NCBI RefSeq assembly: GCF_028389875.1
Contig: NC_084670.1
Coordinates: 17,083,383-17,147,382, forward strand
Length of the DNA: 64,000 nucleotides
Direction: 5' to 3'
DNA from: Rhea pennata
Taxonomy: Eukaryota > Chordata > Aves > Rheiformes > Rheidae
Part shown: one piece after another, positions 25,701-40,700 of the stretch
How the letters are laid out: the number at the start of each line of letters is the position of its first letter
Position numbering within the stretch: position 1 is the first letter of the stretch
Notes under the pieces: model-generated
Told to the model about the DNA's origin: nothing
Databases searched by the model: none
Seen by the model: only the letters and a program-made list of their open reading frames with translations
Program-made: the position numbers and the translations under genes

Positions 25701-28700
25701 TCACTCAATTCTTTTCTACAAATTTTCTCTAGAGACATCTAGCTTTAAAAATCAACAACAAAGTTCTATTTTTAAAAGCAGCAGAAAGGATTCTCAAATT
25801 CTAAAATAGCAGGCCTTATTTAATAACTTCTTAGACATTATTCTAGGAAACATTTCTCACCTGTTTGCAATTGTGTAGTATTCAAAAAACAAAAAGAAAA
25901 AAAAAACAAAAAAAACCACCCAAAACAACAAAAAAACCCACAACTGTTCACAAGCAGGATTTAAGAAAGCATTTAATGCGCTTAAATTCAGTTTTACAGA
26001 CAGAAAAAGAAAAAAGGAAGAGAGATGGTATCTTTTGACTCCTAAGGAGCAGATCACAACACACATGAAGAAAAAATCTTCTACAGAATTGTGCAGAAGA
26101 ATACTTTAACATTGCAAAACTTACCTTATCTACTTCTAAGCATTTAGTTTCTGTTATTGTTTTGTTTTCATTTAATACTGTCTCATATCTAGATTTCTGT
26201 TCTTCTGCTTCTGTTTGTAATTTTTGCACCTAGGACACAACATATTTTCATATGTATTTTCAAAAGTTTTTTTTAAAAAAACTATAAAACACATTGTTAT
26301 CAAGTAGAAAGGAAAACCTTCTATTTCTAAATATAATCTTAGTCTTTGTCATCATATGAAGTTATTTATTTTCATTATCCTACCCACTACAGCAAAAATA
26401 AAACAGGAGACAACCAATTAGAGAAGAAGAACAGAACATTTGGAGACAAGAGTACAGAGTAAGCCAAAATAGTTTGATGCCATTATACTGAACACCAACT
26501 GCTAGATGTTCGTATGCATTATATCAGATTAGAGGCTCCCTGGCATAAGCCAAATTTAACAAGAAAGCACCAGTCTATTTTGTCATCATACAACAATGAC
26601 TGTTTTAATGTTTTCCCTTTTTTTTTCCTCAAATGTATCCCAATTTGACAGATTCACATAACATGATACAGTCTGAAAGAAAAAAAAAATGAGTATTAAC
26701 ACTCACTACCACGTAACAAGCCCTTTATATCACCATTTAATTTTCAACTGTGGAGAATGAGACACAGCTGTGCTACTTCTGTAGCCAGCATGACTCACTC
26801 TTCTCTCCTAAAATAACCAGTATCAATCAATGACAGTCCCCACCTGGAATCACCAAGGCTAGGGGCTAGGGAATTTCAGCCTACTTACTTGTTAAGGTTG
26901 GATATTCTCTGCAACTACAACTCTCACCTTACAGCTGGCAAAAACTAACTGCAGTACTGTACACCAGGATGAGGCATACTGATTGTAACTTAAGGGTTTG
27001 TAACAAGTCTTTTCTCTTCTCAGTCATTTCAAAAAAAACAAGTGTAAGGACAGGAAGCGAAATGGGGCCTATACTATAGCAGAAATATATAAGACTTTGA
27101 ATTATTGCTCTAAAATCTCTTCTCTAAGAGCAAAAGGCAAATACAAGATAGGAATTGATAAAAAGCGTATTTTGAAGTCTGTTTTGCATCTATTCCTGAT
27201 GTTTTCCTATGTAAATAAGGACACTCAGAACGGTACTTGAACACTGTTTTGTTATTCTTAGGAACATGAAAATACAGATATGAGTGATGATGGGTAAAAT
27301 ATCACTCAAAAGAAACCAGTAAAGACTTCAGGCTGAAATTTAAAATTTTTAACTGATTTTACTTTGTTGCCAACTTGCTTGTTAGGAAACAAACTTTCTC
27401 TAAGCAAATATGCAACCAGTTCTGTTGGCTTCAAAAAGATCACTCAATTTGTAAGGATTATGTGTACTAGCAAAGGTGTTGATATTACTCTTGGATATGA
27501 TTTGTAATGTCTTCTATGTCTTATCTGTCCTCAGTGTTACAGCAGTATTAGAATGACCACTACAACAAATCTGTTTTATTACAAGTAAAACCTTTATTAT
27601 TTCCTCAAAAATGTTTATAGATTTAAAAACCTGTACTTGAACATTTCAAATATGCTAAGTCACCTGATTTTTATACTGTTCAACAAGGTTTTTCTGAAGC
27701 TTTGCTTTTTCTTGCAGGTCTAGCAGTTCAGTTTCAACTGAAACACTACTGGTTTTCAACACAGCAAGGGAAGCCTTTATTAAAACATGAAAAAAAAATA
27801 CAAATTTTAAGAGTGTTATTAAAGTAGAACACAATCTACAGTATTATATTACTAGCAAAGGAACTGCAGACCTTAAAAGGAGTGAAAAGGTTATTTGTCC
27901 TGTCAATTAAAATGATAGTCTGCAAATGATAGTTCATTTGCCAGTTCATGAGGATAGTTACTATGAAGGATAAACTACAATACAAAACTGTAAACCCTTT
28001 AAAAACTGGAAATAATTATCAAAAGTTGAACTCAATTCTTATGTTCATAAAACTTTCTTTCAAATTAAAAAGAATAGTTCCTAGGTAAGCAGTTTTGTAG
28101 CTACTGATATTAAAATAAATGGCATCCTGGTTAAGCAGATAGTTCTGTTCTTAGCTTTGCCATAGGTTTCCTTTGATAAATTTTCAATGTCTCATTTTCA
28201 CATACTGGATGGCAAAACTTATCCTTCAGGTTTGTGATATCTAGACAGAAAGTGAACAGGGAACTAATATGGTTCCTTTGTGAACGTATCAGAAATGGGG
28301 AGACACTTCACTGTGGTTTATAATAATCTCACCTCTAATTTTTCATTTTCCAGGTTGATGTTCTCATTTTCAGAGTTAATAGAGCTTAGCTTGGCAAGAA
28401 TTTCCTCATTTGAGTTTCTTCTGCACTCCTCTTTTTTCTTCAGATCTTCCAAAAGGCTTGTAATCTGCCTTGTTACATAGGCAAGAACCTCTGCATAATT
28501 CACACACAATGCTTCCAAAACTTGCATTACAGAGATTAAACTGTACTTAACTATATACTCCTTCATTGTTCTTATTTCAAATTTCTTTAAAAACACACAA
28601 AAATAAGAAGGCATAACACGTTTAAACAACCGAAGTAAGCATAACTATTAAAACAGGAAGTTCTCCGAAAGAGAGATGCGGTACAATTAAAAGATATCCA

Positions 28701-31700
28701 ACAAATGAACCTAGCTTAATTATAAATAAATTTATTAGCTAGAACACACAAACATATTTCCAAGGCAACCATGCACATACACGCTATACAATATGGAATT
28801 TTGGGTGCTAGCAGATAACACCCTAGCAGGAACATTTCATAGCAAGATTAGGAACAGCACTTCCCATTATTAAACAATTGCAACAAATTCTGCAAATGGT
28901 ATAACATTTGCTTTTTGACCAAGTAAAGTTAAACAATGAAATTTGTGTTGCTCTTTAGTTAATCATAAACTACCTAATATCACAGGTATTGTTAGAATGT
29001 TACATTCTAAGGAAAGATATATTTTCAATTAAAGTAAAAATAGCACAAAACAGTTGGAGGTAGAAGAAGCAATTGATAGATGTTTAGCTTTTTTTATTCT
29101 TCTCTAGATGCCTCCTTATAGACACTGGACCAACAGTGGGCTAGACAGATTTCTGGCCTAACCTTATGTACCAGTTCTTATCTTAAATTTTAAAATACAC
29201 TGAAAATATTTTCATAAAACTTAGGTTTTTGAAATAAAAATAAAACTCAAGCCAAATTAGCATGAGCTATTAAGTATTTGAGTATGAATCAAGTTCTTTA
29301 TAAATATTCTGCCATAGACCTAGCATAAAGGCAACTACTAGTTTCTTTTGCTTGTTTGAATTGGAGTCCATATTTCTACCCATAGAAAAGGTAAAAGGAT
29401 ATTTCTCACTGTCTGCCAAAGAAAATGGTATTTCCTTTGGGCCCACTAAGATGTGACTGGCTAGTTGGTTTAAGATTGGATAGTTTCGTATTGCTTGCCA
29501 GGGCAAGAACAAATTAAGTGAGCATCTGAGGAGAAAATACACTCCAGAGTTAGTGGGGTGAGCCACTAGCAGAAGGGGAGTATTTTGCTGCTATTAGCCT
29601 GAAACTGGAAGCTGCAGTGAGGAGCTTCTTCTATACTGCTGTAGAGGCAAGGATTAACACTCAGGCTGTTACTGTTGCATCATTTCGTAAATAAACGATT
29701 TGGAGGAAACAGCATAGTAGCTACTGGCAACCCTAGGTTGATAGGAAGTACAGAGGGGAAAGAATACATTCTTTTTTTGTATAGGACACCGAAGCTATAG
29801 AAAAGTTGTGAAGCACAGCAAAGAGAAGGCTAAAATTCTTAAATTTGTTCTGGTTTCCAACTTCTAAATTCTGCTCAGAAGCTTAAAATATGAAGATATA
29901 CATACACATGTTTATATGCCAATACTGAGTACTACACAACTAAATATCAGAGTATTACAACACTACAGCACTAAAAAACAGACCATCAGCAGTTTAACTT
30001 ACTTCTTAAGATCTTCTCTTTGAATTTCTAACATTGTCTTTTCCTCTACCATCTTATCATGCTGTTTTTTCCAGACATTGGAAGTGGACAGTATCTCAGA
30101 CAGTTCAACTTCCTGGGAAATATATGAATTAAATCATATAACATAAGAACACCATTAAAGAATGCCATCTAATTCTACAAAATATTCTAAACATAAGAAG
30201 TATTGAATATAAGCCAGACATAACTGTATCTACACAGTATAAAGCAATGTAAATTTTGTCTTCTTGTCTCAAGAGAAAATAAACAAAACTATTTTAAAAA
30301 AGTAAGTCTAAATACAGAATTACTTTTAAAGCAGAGCCACAGTTGAACACTGCTACTGTATACCAACTGTAGAAAACATAAATATTTCAAAATTTAAGAT
30401 GAAAGTCTTTTCTTACGACAAAAATACCTGTCTGCAATACATCTCTAAAATACTGAAATTATATAAACTGATACTAAAATCAAATTCAGCCAAAACTTTT
30501 TCTGAATAAAAAATAATAGCTAGATAAGAAGGGCATAATCTGGTTAAGTTCCTCAAAAGAAGTATGAGTGATTAAGCAACATATGCTATCTTGAAAGTCC
30601 ACTATCTCAATTAGTGTACTGTGCTTCTGAGCTTAGTCACTGTACCTCCACAAAGGTCTAACAGGAAGATCAGGAGAGGTATAACGGAAACTTGATGAGA
30701 CTCTCGTATTTATTACAATTTGAAGTATATAACTTCATGGTTTAAGGCATGCACTAAATTTTAACAAAACAAAGACCACAAATGTAGTAATAAATTGCAT
30801 GTCACTTTTATCAACCTTTTCCTTAACCTAGGAGAAAAAGAAAAAAAATTCAAGGACAGTCAGCTTCTATTTTCTAAAGGTGAAAGTCTTCTAATTCTTC
30901 ATTTTAAAACAATACATACAACATTGTTCACAATGTAGCCACTCACACGTTCTCTTATTCTGGAGGTTATATTTTCCACAACTGTTTCAAAGCGTTCAGC
31001 TTTTTTTTTCTGGGACCTGTTTGCTTTTTTCAGAGCAGTCTTCTTTTGCTCACTTTTTTGCCTTAAGGACAAAATCTGGTGCTTGCATTCACCAGCTTGA
31101 AGTTTCCACTCTGCTATTTTCTTTTCCAGGGTCTGCAGTAAAAATAAACATCACCTCTGTTCAAAACTTACGGATCAGGTTTTGACTTATCAGGAATAGT
31201 AAACTCATAACTCGTTTGCACTAACATCTCTGCATCTCAAATCTTGTGGCTGCCAGAAGGCGCTCGCCAAGGGATGTACGCAAGGAAGAAAGAAGAAATA
31301 CAGCTAGGCAAATTCATAAGAAAGTGGAGCAAGATAAGAGGTTGCAGAAACAAAAAAAGGTAGGAGTAGGGGGGAAGAAAACAATCTAACAATCATAATA
31401 TACTCTTGAAAATGAATGCAAAATATCAATGTGGAAGTCACAGCAAAACTGTTAAACCAACTGGTGAGGAGCAAAAAGTGGTTTCATGATCCCCTAGTGA
31501 TTGATTTCTGTAAAAAACATCTTAATCATACTACTAGTGATATGTAGTAGCAGTCTATGCTCTGAATCTACGCAGTGAGCATGCATATAACTAAGGCTGG
31601 ACATCAGTATAACTGTATGTGAAATTTGCATGACAGTTAAGATATTGGATTTAGGTTTTTAAGTCAAGAAGCTAGGAAAGGCTGAGGTCTCCTCTTGAAT

Positions 31701-34700
31701 ATATACATTATGATGCATATATTGATACCTTGCTCTACAAATGGAACAGAATTGTATAGAGAATAAACTATATTTTATGGAAATATTGCCTTACATTTTG
31801 TATTCTATAGGTAGTGAGGCAGGAAATGCAAAAAAAAAAAAAAAAAAAAGAAAAGAAAAAAAAAAGAAAAGAAAAGATTTAGTGCTGCCTTGCCTAGTGA
31901 TTAAAGTTGTTTAAATATAATTAATACAGGCTATCATAAAGTTTAAGCACAAGGAGATAAATCAAACATTGCAAGCAAATCTAATATCTATCACTTCCTG
32001 AGTGTTTAATTTTGCAGCCTCCATGCATTTTTAATTATTTTTTACACCATCCAATGTATAAAATGCAACCTAGATTAGGGCTAGGTTCTACAACTGTCAT
32101 TACATAATTATTTCTATTGTTTTTAATGTTTCTGATTAACTAGATTTTTACATCTGATGAATGCAGTTGTACAGATCCCACCCAATCCAGGGAGCTGACC
32201 TCTCTAACTGACATTTATATTTTCATTTTTATTTAAATATGAATGAAAAAATAATAGACATTAAAAACAATATGATGACACACAAGAAAAGCAATACTGG
32301 ACTATGCTTCAAGGAGGATCTCAGATACAACTGTTCTTAAGGGGCTACAGTTTATCAATACCATGAACCACGTACCAGGAGACAACTACTTTTACAAACA
32401 CAAGTGCAAGTTCCATTCACATCGTCTATAACTCTTCTGTCAAGGTATGGCAAAATAAATATGCTATCTACTTGTAGCACTGTAAATAAATTTGTCTCAA
32501 ATCACTGATAAATATCCTAATTTGTCAGACCGCTTGAAAGGTACAATAAAAGCATGTATTGATTTTTTTTCATTTGAGTCTCAATCTGATACTTAACCTA
32601 ATGTGTGTTCTACATCAATAAAGATCAGAATGACATGCCATTTACCTAGTGATTACATTGGTTTGCCACCCTTATTCATGATGCTATTTGCCAATTGCTA
32701 TAAAATGTCCATATCACGCATATAAGAGGACATCAGTCTGTACAAGTCCTGCTAATGGCCCTAAAACTTACCCATGATCAATGCTAAATGTATGTAGTTT
32801 GCCATGTAAAAGGTGGTCTCAGATTACTGGCACTCAGCAAGAAGGAAAAATACTACTTCCAGAGATGAAAACGAAATATGTAGGAAACACTTTTCATATA
32901 TACATGCTTATATGTTATTCAAAAAAGCAAAAATATGACCTGGAGGAAAATATATTCAATGAATGGAGCAAACAGAAAACCTCAGTCTATGTATGGCTTT
33001 CTTTGTGCTGATTTAAGTTGTTGATACAACTGTTATCCCCTGTTATAACCGCAGGAGGTCATACTCACACTATGAATGAGTGCTTTGGGCAGTACTCAGT
33101 GCCTCAGGAAAAATTAAATTCAGAATTAATTTCATAAAGTTAAGTTTAAGCTCCCTCAAGTTTTTGTCCAGATAATCATAAATCATCATCAATACAAATA
33201 AATCATAAATCAGAATTTGAGCTGGCAACAAACTTCAGCACTTCTTGAAAAACAAACAAAACTTTTAAATAAAGATTGCATGAAAACACAGTTACAAATC
33301 AAATTATGCATATCATTTAATGAAAATGTTGTCCAAACTCTAATAATTTTACTAAGCAGATCGTGAAGGCAGTTTTTCTTCAGAAGAAAGTATGAGGAGT
33401 TTATAGAGACATAAAGTGATTTTTTTGAAATTGAGTTGCCATAAGTTCCTGAACAGCTTCAAATAAATGACAACTGTAGAGAATGTATGCTATTGAAAAA
33501 AAACATTTAGAGATTAGCAATACATTATTTTGCAACCAATGCTTTCTCACTTACACCTGTGTTCTTTACAAGTTTCAAATATTAAAATCTGAGGCCACAT
33601 ACAGGTGCAGTCTCCCTAACACAGGATCTGTTCTTTGTTATTTTCTAAAACTGCTAACTGCTACGCATGACCAGATTTACCTCTTGCTTGTTAGAACAGA
33701 AAATGAAACTCATTTCCTTAAGTCTACCTTAAATAAAGTGAGGTTATTCTTTAGTCTTAAGTGTTTCTGTCAGTAGGACAGAGGTTTACTGGCTACTTTA
33801 CAGTCAATAAAAAGAGACAAGTAGTGATTTGTTACTCATCTTAGATCACTGTAAAACTCACTCTGGTAACACAGTTATCACTTTCTATTGACTATATATG
33901 GAGCTTATATACAGACAACTGCTTCACAATAGTGATCTAATTTCAGTTCAGACAGAACACAGTTAAGTGAGTGCAAATGCTTCTATGCGTCCATAACTTC
34001 TCTTCAAACAGAACTACTTGTATGTGTTCATTCAGATGCATTCCCAAGGATGTTCTCTATGAGTGTCTATCGTACAAGCTGAGAAAAAACGGAAAAAATA
34101 ACTTGCAATTAAGATAATGTGTTTATGCAGATTCTGCAAACTGTAACTTTTTTTTACTGGTTTTGATTATTAAGACTTTGATATCTAGTGATATTTTAAC
34201 ACAACCCTCTGAATTATCCTCTGACCACAGCAGGGCTTCACTAATTTATAAATAAACTGAAAGAAGGGTAAAAATACATTGACCTGTATTTTCACTTTTA
34301 ATTCATCATTCTCCACTTCTTTTTTCCGAATCTGACGTTGCAGGTGAGTTTGTACTGCCTTTACTGATCTTGTCATGTGATCGGCTTTCAGTACATTGAC
34401 CTAAGAAAGGGAAATCAGCATAAATCTATTAGTCTGTGGAGATATGCCATACGATGCTCTCTGTGTTCTTTTTACTGTGCCACACAATTTCTAGCTCACA
34501 TTTGAACATCCTCAAAAGCTAGAAAAGATTAAACATGCTCTACAAGTAAGTTCACAAGCAGTAACTTGTTAGTAATGTTATTAATGTTATCAGTATTATA
34601 TCTGGATAGAAAGCTAACAATAAACTGAAATCACCAACTTAAAAGAATGTATGTGTAATTGATGCTTCATATTTAATTTGATTCTGTTAGTATTATGAAC

Positions 34701-37700
34701 TAGGTCTGGAAGCAAATTCAGAAATCCAAGGCTGAGCAAAGGCATCTAGTTAACAGGTTCACTAGGAATGGGCCACACTGATCATCTCTGTTGTGACTAA
34801 TGAGGCCTGAACCAACCTTCATTAAACACCAAAGACCATCAACTGCTATTAGATACATTGAGCATCTACATTTAATTCAAACTCTAATTCCAGGGGGACA
34901 TATAAAAGATATGGGACAGGCAACTTTTATGTCACCAGAATTTACATCCACTGATTATATGAAATCCCTTGCAACTGGATTCCTTTGGCTTGTTCTGAAT
35001 AAGGAATAATAAAAAGATGAAGAAATAAATCATATTATCAGTATAGACTAGAAGACCCTTGCAATATACTGGTGCAAGTGTTTGTTACGGATACCAATAA
35101 GAAAGACACTCAGACTCCATAAGGTAATGATTAAAATACCAATTACTGAAGACAACATGAGACGAAAGAATGGACTAGCACAGATAATCTTTCATCCCTT
35201 TCTAGTCCCACCTCTTGCTCAAAGCAGAGCGAGCCATGAGGTTGCTCAGGGCTCTATCCAGCCGAGTCTTGAAAAGCTCCAAGGATGAACACTATACAGT
35301 TTCTCTGGGTCCCTTTTCTGGACAAGACCTTGAATTTGTCCCTGTTGAATTATATAAGATTCCTGTCAGTCCATTGCTCCAGCCTGGCTAGGTCCCTATT
35401 AATAACAGCCTGGCCCTCAAGCATACAGACTGGTCCCCACAATTGTGTGTCATCTGTACACTTTATAAGCAACCACTTCATCTCCTCCTGGAGGTCACTG
35501 GTAAACATGTTAAACAGCAAAGGTCTCAGGATAGATCCCTGCAGTAGTACCGGCCCCTACGTAGAGTTTAACCGATTAACCACCACCTCTGGGATTGATC
35601 ATCCCAGGAGTTTTCCATCCATCTGGTTGCCCATCCATCCTGACCACATCAAAACGTATTTTATTTGCAATGATTGAAGTTCCAGTTTTGTACCAAAAAA
35701 ATGTTTAATCCTGTATCCAATTAAATATAATTGTCTTTTACTTTACCAAGTAAGTCTGTCTGATGTCAGAAGCAAGGGACACATGTTAAATCAACAAATT
35801 TAGGGTATTCTGTCTCTTTTAGGGCAGTAAATTGGAATAAAATGATAATGTGCTGACAGGCCTAATGGACTTGAACTCCAAGATGTATTCATGGAAGCTA
35901 GAGGCTGCAGAGTGCTTTCTCTCAGACTGCGTAAAACTAGTGGAGGAAACTGTGCTGAGAAAGTGCTGAGTTCTGAGACAAAATTCTCTTTGTTAATCAA
36001 ATAAAACTTCTTAAAGCCCCAAAGAGTTAAAAGATCAAGGAACAGCCTTTTCCTATTAAAGATCTAACTGAGCCTACTCTGCTTCACACCAGCATTGAGC
36101 CACATTGCACTGTATATACCTAAAGCTAGGTACATATTACTGTAACATAGATTGTTAAACTAACATTAGAATCACACTACTCCTGCAACTGTCGTTGTAT
36201 CCTCTTATAAGTAACACACTTCTCTTCCCATGTTGCTTTCTGCCCTTGAAGCCCCTTCCTTTGGTTCAGAGAATGAATGAGATCATCCTGAACTTTGAAG
36301 GTATTAGCTCTTGTCAGTTCTACCCTTCCCTGCTTGTTGAGTTCATAGTCATGAAAACTAACTGTGAACAGCATTTATTTCTTTTACCTTGTATAACATC
36401 ATTATATGTATTTTTTTCATCACTACTACAAATCTGAAGGAAGAAGCCGCAAAGACTCCAAATCCGTAAGTCTACCTACATGCCTCGCTGAACTGTGGGG
36501 CATTAGCGTTAAGGATAATCTGTACGCGTTACTCCTCAATAGGCTTGGATACAGTCTTGATGGTTTTGAAATATTTCTGTAGAAAACATGTCTTTTGGTT
36601 TTTTTTTCATATATCTTTAAAACATTTACTTTTCTCAAAATTTAGAATTTGTTAATAAGAATCTAGTACATTAGGAGAAAACATTCATTCCTAAGGAACT
36701 GGTCACTCACTTTTTCAAGCTGAAGTCTGGATGAAAGTTCTTTAACATGATTTTCTCTTTCAAGCATTTCTCTCCTGAGATTCTTCATGGAAAAAATATA
36801 ACAAAGAAATAAATTAATGTCTGTACACAACAATTGTACTCCACCCAACAGCACTGCACACTAATAAACATTTCAGTTATAAAAATAACTGTGATTTCAT
36901 TTGTAATGATACACCACAAATATCCCCAAAATATTTAACACAGAAGAAATTATGACCCCAAATATGTACTTGAAAATGCCTGATGAAATGTATTCCTGTA
37001 ACTGTATAGGTGCTATATTGATTGATATCACTAAATGTTTTGGAACATCTGCCACAGTTTCCTTCAAATCAAATTGTTCTGAATATTTTCTTTTCATACT
37101 ATTTTAAAGAAACACTACTATTAAAAAAAACATTACAGGCAGTAGGAAAAAAAAGTAGAAAGAAAATGGAAAAGATGAAAGGAACAAAACAAAAATTTAG
37201 GCACCTCTCCAGAGTTTTTAGAAAACAAAAAGTAAATACAACATGAACAGATAAAAAATGTATTTGTGAACAAAATGCAACTAGCATATTTTTTGAGTGC
37301 TCCCTACTTTTAACTGTTAGCTTGGTCTGTACAAGGGTGTTTGATCTTTCCATCAAATAAAGAATGGTTTTCCAATACAGAAGTCACAGGCAGATTGTTT
37401 TCTAAGCTTTATATTTACTGGTCATATTACTTGGAAATCAAATGCTCTCAGTTACATTCCAGTTTTCTGTTACTGGCTTGACTTTGGATAAATTACAAAG
37501 AGTAACTTGAGGGTTTAAGATCAAACTGCAGGTTACTGCAGTGGCAGTTCTCTCTTCTTATCCCAGCTTACACAGGGATATCCTTATCCTGAGAATGCTC
37601 TAGAGAAAGAACAGGAATGCAGTTGGGAGCAGAGAGAGCAGAATTATCACTTTTGGCAGCAGTTCAGTTTGATCCACATAGGCAGGCCATGGAACTGCAG

Positions 37701-40700
37701 GACAGCAGCTCTCAGTGCCTCGATTCTCCTCATCTGTTAGTTACATGACACTAACATCTTATTCTAATCCTAGCACCAGTGTTTTTCATAATATCAGCAT
37801 TTAGTCGTAATATCAGTGTTTTTAAGCAGAACATCTTCAGTGACAGATGTCTCATTCTTTTTTGTTCAGAATTTGGGCACATCTAAACTTCCAACTTTTT
37901 CATTTTAAAAACAGTAAATTAGTCTTGGAAAAATGTTATACTTCTGCAAAAAAAATTATAATAAAAAGCATTAATATTTTTCCTTTCATGAAGCAAATTG
38001 TCCAGATCCAACATTCCTGTTTCAAGCTTGCCATTACTAAGATATTTCTTTCCACATTGCTGACAGATGACAAATATATGAAACCAATTCAGGGTTTTAA
38101 ATTCTTCTTCTTCCTTTTGCATTCAAAACTGTCTTACCAACTACTATCCGAGAATGGTTGTGACTTTGTGGCAGAACCAAACTATCACATTTTTTTTTAC
38201 ATAGTCACTTTGGGTGGAGGAAAAAAAAAAGAAGAAGAAGAAAGAAAAGCTACAAGTTCATTGTGTTACCTGCTTTTTCATGTCAAAATAAAAGACTGGT
38301 TGTACTTGCAAGAATATTGCATAATGCAAAGCCAGTATGCAATCTTAGGAAAATGGTTATCTCATTTACAGTAACCCTAATAATTACTCCAGGTCTACTC
38401 CACATATAAAACAATATACAACACACTCAACTCTGTAACAGAGGTGAAAGTAAAATCCAGCAAACTAGGAATTACTAAACTAGATAATAATAAAATAAAG
38501 TAATGGTGATAGTTTAAGGTTCAGTGTTCATATAAACAGGAATTCAAGACAGTACTACACTTCCTATTCTCACTCTTGCCACGGCCATGTGAAATTGTAT
38601 GATATCTTGATCCAGTTATTTTTAGGTGTACAGTGTAGAACAAAAAGAGGCAGAACTTTTAATTTACTTACAGTATTTTGGGTTTCATTTTCACTTAACT
38701 TTTGCACCAAGGTGTCAATGTTTTTACTACTTAACTGCAAGACATAAGCAGGAAAAGTTAATAAATGACTTTAGATTATAATTGATTTAGTGTATTTTCA
38801 ATGGCAGTTGGTACACGTAAAATCTCTTACAGTCATGAACTATTTAGAGTTGGTGGGTTAAATATTAAAGATTCAATTTATTTTTGGCATAGAATTTCTC
38901 AAATGGGGAAAACAAACCACGGTTATTTCATATGCCAGGTTCTTCACATATTTTAACTAAAAAGCAATCTAAATGCTATAAATACTTAAGTTTTACTTGA
39001 AAAAGTAAAGTAGTTAGATAGTAGAAGTGCCTGTACAATTAAAAATAGTTTAAAGATTAACATTAAGCATTAAAACTTTACAGGAACTTTAATTAGACAT
39101 GAGAAGCTGAAGAACAAACAAACAAACAAACAAAAAAGATTGTTTTGGAGATCACAAAAATCAACTCGCATTAACTGCTACTGCAAATCCAAAGAATTTA
39201 TGTGACTATACCATTGTCAATTACTCTTTTCATTTTAAAACATCCCATTTTTGGAGAGGAGGGAGTTAACTTTCAACGAAAAAAAATCAGACTGATAGGA
39301 CTCTCAGCTTGTAAACACCAAACATTTAATTTCACTATTAAGAGGATAAACCTACTCTTTCCAAGGACATAAGATGAATCATCATCTTACACAATTAGAC
39401 CTAATCCAAATTCTGAATTACAAGAAGGTAACAGTCAGCAGCGTGAGCTGTCCTGGATCATGGACGTGCCAACAATGAAATTACTAGCTGCAGAATGATG
39501 GCAGAGCAGCTCTCTCGCATCAAACTGCATTCTAAGCCTGGGATATGTGCTCCAGTATGCACTGTGCTGGCTCTGAGAAATATATGGAGCTGTGTATTAT
39601 GAATTAGAACAGCTCTTCCCAAGTCTTTTAAAAAATAATCTTCTGGTACCAGTAGGAACTACCTGTGTCTAGCTATATCCTGCATCCTGTCACTACCTAC
39701 CTGGCTCCCTAGACCCCTGGGATGCACTTCACCGCACTGATGTCCCAGCATTTCCATTATTTTAAAGCAGTTCCTGAGGAATTGTCCTCTTTCCCTCCAC
39801 AACCCAGGTACTCAGAACCTATCCTTGGCACTTTTTTTATGGCTCCCACAGGAAGCTCATGATTGCTTTGGATGCCTTACATGTTTACATTCTGTTGTCT
39901 GCAGTAAAAGCCATAACAATCTTTTCATGCTTTTGAGCGTTTCTAATTCTTTTATCAGCAAATCTTCTTGTATAGCAATAATTGTCATCTCTGACGTAGA
40001 AAGTTTAAACACCTGTTAAAATATCATAACCAAAAATATATTATACACAAAGGAGCTACAATATCCCCTCAAACTAATCTCTATTACTAATATTTAAATT
40101 TTGCTTTAAAATACAGTCACCACAAATGTATAAATGTTTGCAGCTACATAGCAAAAAAAACCAACTAATGCTGCCTGATTAGTGATTAAATAGCATGAAA
40201 TATATGAAATATACAGATTCCTCCTCCAATCTAACATAAATAGCAGTGGTGTGCTACATTCAAGTACAGTATTTCTTTCTGACAAATAGCCCAAATCTCA
40301 CTTTTAAGGAGTAAATCCAGTTATGCCAAACTAGTTACAACAACAACAACAACAAAAAGGAAACTTTAGCATCAAAAGTTTTACTGAGAATTCCTCACAA
40401 AGAAGTCATCTCGTCTTGGTGTGCATATAGTTATTGAAAATATTTTCAAATTCTTGAAGAAGACTTCAGGTGGAACTCCGCAATGCCAATTTATAGAGAT
40501 GAGTCATTAGAAAAACAAGGAAAAATTATCCAAATTACAATCAAGCCGTCTTGATTTGTGAATCTCTTTGCTGAATTAAAAAGGAAGATTTTAAGGAACA
40601 TCTCTAACTGAGGTTTTTCAATTCAGGGTTACATAGATAACATTTCTGTTGCTACTATACAATATTGCATACAAAGTCTACAATCATAAAGGTAATAAAT

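Noticed and set aside
29080-29190. Possible old interspersed repeat ('cagtgggctagacagatttc')
   Set aside because: It recalls a phrase seen in reptile and bird repeats, but too little is preserved to name a family.
37847-38374. 175-codon plus-strand frame in ODF2L introns 6-7
   Set aside because: Phe/Lys/Ile-rich peptide typical of AT-rich intron DNA; no domain and antisense to a real gene.
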